Shown piece by piece: positions 22,861 to 27,106 of a stretch of 27,106 nt of DNA; the first letter of the stretch is position 1; each line of letters starts with the position of its first letter. Source of the stretch: a virus; the IMG/VR virus record IMGVR_UViG_3300046009_003156, positions 1-27,106 of that record; one strand, given 5' to 3'. The notes beneath the pieces are model-generated. The model was not told where the DNA came from, ran no database searches, and saw only the letters and a program-made list of their open reading frames with translations. A program made the position numbers and the translations under genes.

Positions 22861-23107
22861 GCAATCAGACAAAAAACCACAGATCGACGTGCGCAGATTT
22901 ATTGAGCACTTCGGCGGATCAGCGGAGATGCGCCGCCTATGGGAGAAGTGCGGACTGGTGCTCACCAAAGGCACTCAGGACAAGTGGGTCATGCGCAAAG
23001 CTGTGCCGACGTCACGCATCCTTGAAGCTCTACAAGTATCCAGATCAAGGCGTAAGGCGTTTGACTTCAACAGCTTTGTTAAGACCACAAGAGGAGACAA
23101 AAAATGA
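22859..23107 (+). CDS. Cro-like early regulator, probably leaderless
   Basis: An 82-aa basic protein. Residues 10-60 (DVRRFIEHFGGSAEMRRLWEKCG, then KGTQDKWVMRKAVPTSRILEAL) have the spacing of Cro/YdaS-type helix-turn-helix proteins whose first helix carries 'HFGG'. It is the first gene of the rightward operon and faces the repressor, which supports a Cro role. There is no ribosome site before the ATG, and the predicted transcription start falls on it. The ORF extends upstream to a TTG at 22811 but runs through the promoter, so that start is rejected. Its stop overlaps the next ATG (ATGA). Confidence 0.75.
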   Translation: MQSDKKPQIDVRRFIEHFGGSAEMRRLWEKCGLVLTKGTQDKWVMRKAVPTSRILEALQVSRSRRKAFDFNSFVKTTRGDKK

Positions 23108-23298
23108 CTGACTTAGAAACAGAACAGTGGAGCGACCTTCAGTGGGCTCACGACGTGTTGGCTGGGCGCGGTGATGTTCACGACAATATGTCGTCAGCTC
23201 ACAACATGCTTCACTTAATCAGTGTCAACGGCGTGACTCAAAAGATCAAACATGCAGCCAGCGTCACCTTGATGCAGGGTGTCGCGGTGGCTGCATGA
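23104..23298 (+). CDS. Small early protein, unknown
   Basis: A 64-aa acidic-to-neutral protein (starting MTDLETEQWSDLQWAHDVLAG) with a GGAG site upstream and ATGA overlaps at both ends, so it is firmly embedded in the early operon. Sequence is His/Met-rich in the middle (HDNMSSAHNMLHLI). No family is recognised and no membrane segment is present. Confidence 0.7.
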   Translation: MTDLETEQWSDLQWAHDVLAGRGDVHDNMSSAHNMLHLISVNGVTQKIKHAASVTLMQGVAVAA

Positions 23299-23774
23299 AG
23301 ATTGCTGGAATTGACCCAGGTTTGTCGGGTGCCATCTGTGTGTTTGATGTCGACAAAGGGATGCTCACCATACTCGACATGCCGACAGTCGAGGTCAAGT
23401 CTGGCAAGACCATGAAGCGCAAGCTCAGCGAGCCCATGCTGGCCGAGCTGCTTCGCCCTCACAACATCGAGCACTGCGCTTTGGAGCAAGTCGGGGCCAT
23501 GCCTGGCCAAGGCGTCAGCTCGATGTTCAGCTTCGGCCAGAGCTACGGCGCGATCCGTGGCGTCTTGGCTGGACTGCAAGTGCCCATCACCCTGGTCACA
23601 CCGGCCAAGTGGTGCCGCGACCTCAAGCTGGCAGCTGGCAAGGATGCAAACCGCCAGCGCGCCGCCCAACTCTTTCCGGCCTATGCCGCGTCGTTCGTCC
23701 GTGTCAAAGACGATGGCCGCGCAGACGCTGCTTTGCTGGCCTATTGGCTGCTTCAATTTGGAGAAATTGTCTGA
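23295..23774 (+). CDS. RuvC-like Holliday junction resolvase
   Basis: A 159-aa protein with an RNase H-fold nuclease pattern like RuvC. Asp7 sits in IAGIDPGLSGA, Glu64 in CALEQVGAMPGQG, and a C-terminal acidic site in KDDGRADAALLAYW (Asp144 likely). FSFGQSYGAIRGVL is a typical core helix. It would resolve branched DNA before packaging or in phage recombination. The next gene is a recombination exonuclease, so they likely act in one pathway. The ATGA overlap fixes the start. Confidence 0.9.
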   Translation: MKIAGIDPGLSGAICVFDVDKGMLTILDMPTVEVKSGKTMKRKLSEPMLAELLRPHNIEHCALEQVGAMPGQGVSSMFSFGQSYGAIRGVLAGLQVPITLVTPAKWCRDLKLAAGKDANRQRAAQLFPAYAASFVRVKDDGRADAALLAYWLLQFGEIV

Positions 23775-23775
23775 T

Positions 23776-24441
23776 ATGACGACCGACATCAACAACACAA
23801 ACCGCAACTTCCTGATCGTGCACGCCGAGCAGCGCTCAGAGGAATGGTTTGAGGCCCGCCTGGGCCGCGTGACTGGCAGCATGGCCGCCAACGTCTGGGA
23901 CAAGACGGCCAAGGGTCTGCGCACCGCTGGCTGGATTAACTACCAGGACCAGCTGCTGGCCGAGATGATGACCGGCATGAGCGCTGACAGCGTGTTCGTC
24001 AACTTTGAGATGCAGCGCGGCATCGATCTGGAGCCAGTGGCCCGCCGCGCCCTGTCCAAGCACATTGGCGCAACGATCCGCGAAACCGGCTTCCTTGCGC
24101 ACAAAACGCTGCGCGCTGGGGCGTCACTCGATGGCGACATCGATGACTTTCGCGCCGTGGTCGAGCTCAAGTGCCCCAAGACCACCACGCAGCTGCGCTA
24201 CATCGAGGCGGGCAACCTGCCCGACACCTACATGGGCCAGTGCCTGCACAACCTCTACGTCACCGGAGCCGAGGTCTTGTACTTCGGCAGCTTCGATGAC
24301 CGCTTGCCACCGCACCTCCAACTCTTCGTGAAGGAGATGCGTGCGCAAGACATGCCGCTGGAAGAGTACGACCGCGACATCACCGCGTTCCTCAAGCAAT
24401 TGAACGAACGAGCCCAAGCACTGGCCGACCTGGCCAGGTAA
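23776..24441 (+). CDS. YqaJ/lambda-exonuclease-type recombination nuclease
   Basis: A 221-aa 5'-3' exonuclease-like protein. RSEEWFEARLGRVTGS is the family's N-terminal signature. Catalytic-type residues are Glu86 (GIDLEPVAR), Asp119 (GASLDGDID), and Glu130 and Lys132 (VVELKCPKT). The ATG at 23776 is used because the longer ORF from 23557 lies inside the resolvase gene in another frame. A GGAG site is about 13 nt upstream. Together with the RuvC-like and SSB-like genes it forms a recombination module. Confidence 0.9.
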   Translation: MTTDINNTNRNFLIVHAEQRSEEWFEARLGRVTGSMAANVWDKTAKGLRTAGWINYQDQLLAEMMTGMSADSVFVNFEMQRGIDLEPVARRALSKHIGATIRETGFLAHKTLRAGASLDGDIDDFRAVVELKCPKTTTQLRYIEAGNLPDTYMGQCLHNLYVTGAEVLYFGSFDDRLPPHLQLFVKEMRAQDMPLEEYDRDITAFLKQLNERAQALADLAR

Positions 24442-24465
24442 TTCACAGACCCCAAGGAGAAGACG

Positions 24466-24681
24466 ATGAATGAATATTCGTACGCCATAGAGAAACAGCG
24501 AAACGCAATGGCGGCCCATGGCGTGCAGGCGATCGATGAAAACCCGACCGTCCAAGAAAACATTGACCGAAAGATTGCATTACTGCGCCGCGAGATTGAT
24601 CGCCTGGAGCAGTCAAAGACTGATTTGAACCCTCTCTTGCAGATGCGTATTCGCGACATCCGCCAAGCGATGGACTACTAA
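24466..24681 (+). CDS. Small coiled-coil protein, unknown
   Basis: A 71-aa charged protein with AAGGAG about 6 nt before the ATG. Residues 30-70 (QENIDRKIALLRREIDRLEQSKTD) form a clear coiled coil. It lies between exonuclease and SSB-like genes and may be an accessory to recombination. No family is recognised. Confidence 0.7.
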   Translation: MNEYSYAIEKQRNAMAAHGVQAIDENPTVQENIDRKIALLRREIDRLEQSKTDLNPLLQMRIRDIRQAMDY

Positions 24682-24698
24682 GTAATGAAAGCAATGCC

Positions 24699-24743
24699 GC
24701 CGGTCATCTTCCTACCGGCACTGCCCGCCGTCAGCTCACGGCG
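24699..24743 (+). promoter_or_regulatory. Two tandem hairpins in the leader of the SSB-like gene
   Basis: GCCGGT/ACCGGC (24699-24704 with 24714-24719) and CGCCGT/ACGGCG (24726-24731 with 24738-24743) lie back to back, followed by an A/T-rich stretch and the ribosome site. There is no T-run. It is a possible mRNA-stability or translation-control leader. Confidence 0.4.
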
Positions 24744-24768
24744 ATAAACCTCTTAAAGGAAATCTGTA

Positions 24769-25365
24769 ATGCCTCTCGCAATCCCTGGTGGCGGTGACTC
24801 CCGCCCATTCATCCGCTTCGGTGCATCCATCAACGCTTGGCAAATGTCTGGCGCCGATGGCAAGCCCGCCGAGTTCGACTTCAACAAGCCCGCCGTGTTC
24901 GACATCCAGAACATTCAGCTGGGTTGGATGCTTCTGGAAACCGGCAACCGTGACTGGCAGCCGTGGCCAAGCAACCAGCAGCAGCCCAAGCCCCAGGGCG
25001 AATACAAGGCTGGCTTCGATGTGAACGTCTACAGCACCACCATGTTCGGTGAAGACCATGTGCGCAGTTACTCCAGCAACAGCACCGGTAACGTCATGTT
25101 CATCCAGGAGCTGTACAACGCCGCCGAGCAGGCGCCCGAGTTTGCTCAAGGCCTGTCCCCTGTGGTGCAGCTCACCGGCTCCAAGGCCATCAAGGTGGGC
25201 AAGGGCACGACCCGCATCCCTCAGTTCCAGATTGTCAAGTGGGTGCCGCGCCCGCAGGCGCTGGGTGCCGATGGCGCTGACCATGATCCAGCACCAGCAC
25301 CGGCCGCAAAGCCCGCCGCCAAGCCTGCGCCAGTGGCTGCAGCGGCCGACGACAGCGAGTTCTAA
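24769..25365 (+). CDS. Putative ssDNA-binding / recombination protein (SSB-like tail)
   Basis: A 198-aa protein. Residues 1-165 are beta-rich (RPFIRFGASINAWQMSG, FDIQNIQLGWMLLETG, MFGEDHVRSYSS, GNVMFIQELY), consistent with an OB-type or similar fold. Residues about 165-192 are an Ala/Pro linker, and it ends in DDSEF, an acidic-hydrophobic tip like the SSB C-terminus that recruits partners. It is placed beside a YqaJ exonuclease. The ribosome site AAAGGA precedes the ATG. I do not recognise a named family. Single-strand binding is inferred from tail and context. Confidence 0.65.
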   Translation: MPLAIPGGGDSRPFIRFGASINAWQMSGADGKPAEFDFNKPAVFDIQNIQLGWMLLETGNRDWQPWPSNQQQPKPQGEYKAGFDVNVYSTTMFGEDHVRSYSSNSTGNVMFIQELYNAAEQAPEFAQGLSPVVQLTGSKAIKVGKGTTRIPQFQIVKWVPRPQALGADGADHDPAPAPAAKPAAKPAPVAAAADDSEF

Positions 25366-25387
25366 GCACCGGCCACACGCCAACCAG

Positions 25388-25421
25388 GCCGCCATCAGGG
25401 AAACCGGATGGCGGCTTTTTT
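25388..25421 (+). terminator. Intrinsic terminator
   Basis: A perfect 9-bp stem GCCGCCATC/GATGGCGGC with a 10-nt loop, followed directly by six T residues. It should end the first early transcript after the SSB-like gene. Confidence 0.93.
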
Positions 25422-25432
25422 GACGCCAACGC

Positions 25433-26245
25433 ATGAGCAAAGCCTTCAAGACCCCCGGCATGCAGGAGTTCATCGACCAGATGGACGCCTGGCAGCGCGA
25501 AGACGCGCCGTGGCTCTACGAGGCAGCGCCTGCCGAGCTGCCCCGCACGCCCGTCAGGGGCAAGGGTGGCAAGCCAACTGGCGAGTACCTGCCGACAGGC
25601 AAGGAATCACTGAAACAACTGGAGAAACAAATGGGACGCAAGACAACACCCGCGGGGGCCAACCCGCTTGCCGCTGGCACTGAGCTGCCAACGCGGCCGG
25701 ACCGCAACGAATCCCTGCGCCGCGTGCAGCAGGCCAGCGCCAGCGCCGTGCTGGCACCGCTCGACCAGGTGGCCACGGCCATGGAGCGCAAGTGGGGCGT
25801 GGGCCGCCTGCAAACGCTGGTGCCCGAAGAGTGGACGCTGAAATTTCACAGCGCCAGCGAGAAGCTGAACGCAGCCATCGCCAGCAGCGACATGGCCCAG
25901 ATCAAAGAGCGCGCCGAAGTGATGCGCCGCGGCTGGACCAAGCTCGACGAGCTGGCCAGTGGCTCAGGGCATGAGCCTTGGGTGGCGCCTGATGTGTGGG
26001 AGGTGCAGGCAGCCAACGGCACGGTGTACGCCATCGTGCGCGGCGATGTGGACCGGCGCAACGGCGCATGCCGCGAGGGCGTGACTGTATATACGCTGGC
26101 CGAGGTCGCCAAGATCCTGCAGGCCTGGGACGAGGACGGCCAGGTGTCGATCCTGAAGGCGCAGTTCCCCGACGCCACCGTGGTGAAGGCTGGGTTTGTG
26201 CGGCAAACGATTGACCCGGCAGATGACCCGTCGGCTGGGATTTAA
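25433..26245 (+). CDS. Early protein of unknown function, two possible starts
   Basis: A 270-aa protein starting 12 bp after the terminator. The N-terminal 66 residues (FKTPGMQEFIDQMDAWQRED onward) have good coding bias but the ATG has no visible ribosome site. An in-frame ATG at 25631 (residue 67, MGRKTTPAG) has a strong GGAG at 6 nt, so a 204-aa form is likely too. Residues about 100-160 are helical. The C-terminal half (VWEVQAANGTVYAIVRGDVDR, then VYTLAEVAKILQAW) is a compact alpha/beta region. No function is recognised. The next promoter follows at 26266. Confidence 0.7.
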   Translation: MSKAFKTPGMQEFIDQMDAWQREDAPWLYEAAPAELPRTPVRGKGGKPTGEYLPTGKESLKQLEKQMGRKTTPAGANPLAAGTELPTRPDRNESLRRVQQASASAVLAPLDQVATAMERKWGVGRLQTLVPEEWTLKFHSASEKLNAAIASSDMAQIKERAEVMRRGWTKLDELASGSGHEPWVAPDVWEVQAANGTVYAIVRGDVDRRNGACREGVTVYTLAEVAKILQAWDEDGQVSILKAQFPDATVVKAGFVRQTIDPADDPSAGI

Positions 26246-26265
26246 AAAATCAATGAAGTAATTCG

Positions 26266-26293
26266 TTCACGTTACCGTGATGTCGGATATATT
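26266..26293 (+). promoter_or_regulatory. Candidate second rightward promoter with palindrome
   Basis: TTCACG (26266-26271), 16 bp, TATATT (26288-26293). The palindrome TCACG-TTAC-CGTGA (26267-26280) sits at the -35/spacer and could be an operator. It lies in the 102-bp gap before the DUF3310 gene and after a terminator-separated gene. Confidence 0.55.
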
Positions 26294-26299
26294 CACTTC

Positions 26300-26331
26300 G
26301 TCTGACACACATCAGACAAACATCAGACAAA
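26300..26331 (+). repeat. Tandem 11-bp repeats with inverted half-site in a 5' leader
   Basis: ACATCAGACAA occurs twice with an 11-bp period (26309 and 26320). GTCTGA at 26300-26305 forms an exact inverted pair with TCAGAC at 26312-26317. The region is just downstream of the candidate promoter and upstream of the ribosome site. Confidence 0.75.
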
Positions 26332-26347
26332 CAAACAGGAGAAACCA

Positions 26348-26578
26348 ATGAGCGCACTGGACATCCAGGTCGATGGCGACCACTACAAAAAGCTGGCCAT
26401 CCAGCCGATGGAGTACAGCATGAACAACAAGCTGGACGCGTGCCAGCACACCATCATCAAGTACGTCACCCGCTTCCGCGACAAGGGCGGCATCAAGGAC
26501 TTGGAGAAGGCCCGGCACGTGCTGGACATGTTGATCGAGTTTGAGCAGGTGCAGCATGCGCAAAAGAACAATGCGTAA
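26348..26578 (+). CDS. DUF3310 family protein
   Basis: A 76-aa protein matching the small phage DUF3310 family: HYKKLAIQPMEYSMNNKLDACQ, then IIKYVTRFRDKGGIKDLEKARHVLDMLIE. The function of the family is unknown, though it often sits among phage nucleotide or replication genes. AGGAG precedes the ATG by about 8 nt. Its 3' end overlaps the next gene. Confidence 0.9.
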   Translation: MSALDIQVDGDHYKKLAIQPMEYSMNNKLDACQHTIIKYVTRFRDKGGIKDLEKARHVLDMLIEFEQVQHAQKNNA

Positions 26579-27011
26579 GCACTACGCCCTGCTGAACCCG
26601 ATCCAGCACGCCATGGAGGGCGCAGCCATCACCGCTGGCCCAGACCTGGACAAGCTGCGCATGATCGAGCTGCAAGCTCTTGAGGCTTTTCGCAAGGGCG
26701 CCGCTGGCCTGCAGGAGTGGCACGAAATCGAGTCGATGATGAACATCGCTGAAACGATGGCCAAGAACGGCATCGGCATCGAGGTCGAGTCCATTTGCAT
26801 GCAGGCCCAAGCCCACCTGATCGACAGCGCCAAACGCTTTGAACGCATCGGCCGCATGGGTGCCACCGGGCCAGCGCTTCAGTGCTGGCAAGACCTCTAC
26901 GACTACCACGACCTGCAGCGCCAGAGCGTGGCCCGCAGCGTGTACGAAGACATGATCCGCACAACAACCAACCGGGTGCGCAGCACAGCGCCTGGCGTCA
27001 TTCAACTTTGA
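26556..27011 (+). CDS. Hypothetical early protein
   Basis: A 151-aa, mostly helical protein with HYALLNPIQHAMEGA, DLDKLRMIELQALEAFRKG and NIAETMAKNGIGIEVESICMQA, a pattern I have an impression of from other phage early regions but cannot name. The start is uncertain: ATG 26556 has AGG 6 nt upstream, ATG 26571 has none, and TTG 26541 is less likely. It overlaps the DUF3310 stop. Confidence 0.7.
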   Translation: MRKRTMRKHYALLNPIQHAMEGAAITAGPDLDKLRMIELQALEAFRKGAAGLQEWHEIESMMNIAETMAKNGIGIEVESICMQAQAHLIDSAKRFERIGRMGATGPALQCWQDLYDYHDLQRQSVARSVYEDMIRTTTNRVRSTAPGVIQL

Positions 27012-27021
27012 GGTGTATGAA

Positions 27022-27106
27022 ATGAAGACAGACAACGACCTGCCAATCCAATTTGCAGCGCCTGCCGCGAAGACGACCATGCCCACCCGCTCGCTGCTGG
27101 ACCCGC
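27022..27106 (+). CDS. Partial CDS, 5' end only
   Basis: ATG with GAGG about 8 nt upstream, open to the window edge (28 codons). It begins MKTDNDLPIQFAAPAAKTTM. Too short to classify. Confidence 0.5.
   Translation, partial: MKTDNDLPIQFAAPAAKTTMPTRSLLDP

Noticed and set aside
23557-23775. N-terminal extension of the exonuclease
   Set aside because: It lies within the RuvC-like gene in a frame of poor composition; the family signature begins soon after ATG 23776.
1-27106. CRISPR array, insertion sequence or toxin-antitoxin pair
   Set aside because: No regularly spaced repeats, transposase motifs or recognisable toxin-antitoxin genes were seen.

Overview
The window is about 27 kb of a temperate, podovirus-type tailed phage from a GC-rich Gram-negative host. 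The strong G/C third-position bias and the tRNA-Val(CAC) type would suit a betaproteobacterium such as a Burkholderiales member, but that host guess is inference. No tape-measure, sheath or tail-tube gene is visible. The structural set is that of short-tailed phages: large terminase, portal, scaffold, coat, adaptor, nozzle and ejection proteins.

Layout. (1) 1-20602, plus strand: packaging, head, short tail, ejection and lysis genes in one tightly packed late block, ending with a three-TM-type holin and a GH108-type muramidase. Its centrepiece is a 2281-codon polyvalent protein (12241-19086). It carries a ParB/DdrB-like domain, a HEWGH metallopeptidase-like/LPD1 region and a membrane-active C-terminus. 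(2) 20603-20933: a complete tRNA-Val(CAC) with encoded CCA on the minus strand, then about 250 bp packed with short inverted and direct repeats. This looks like the phage attachment region. (3) 20934-22727, minus strand: repressor, excisionase and integrase, plus a previously unlisted 51-aa membrane protein coupled to integrase. (4) 22728-22860: a lambda-like divergent switch with a perfect 19-bp operator and a strong sigma70 promoter whose predicted start falls on the cro-like ATG. (5) 22859-27106, plus strand: early genes for a Cro-like regulator, a RuvC-like resolvase, a YqaJ/lambda-type exonuclease and an SSB-like protein with an acidic DDSEF tail. An intrinsic terminator, a second promoter region and a DUF3310 protein follow.

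Lysis genes lie directly next to the integrase side with only the att-like region between them. The sequence therefore reads as a phage genome in circular or phage (attP) order, rather than a prophage bounded by host DNA.

The most unusual observation is inside the giant gene. Over 14978-15403 the coding signature moves to the +1 frame, where two small tandem ORFs (81 and 59 codons) with an excellent ribosome binding site sit nested in a disordered linker. The outer frame stays open and has no canonical start codon with which to restart the downstream half, so both frames probably have to be translated.
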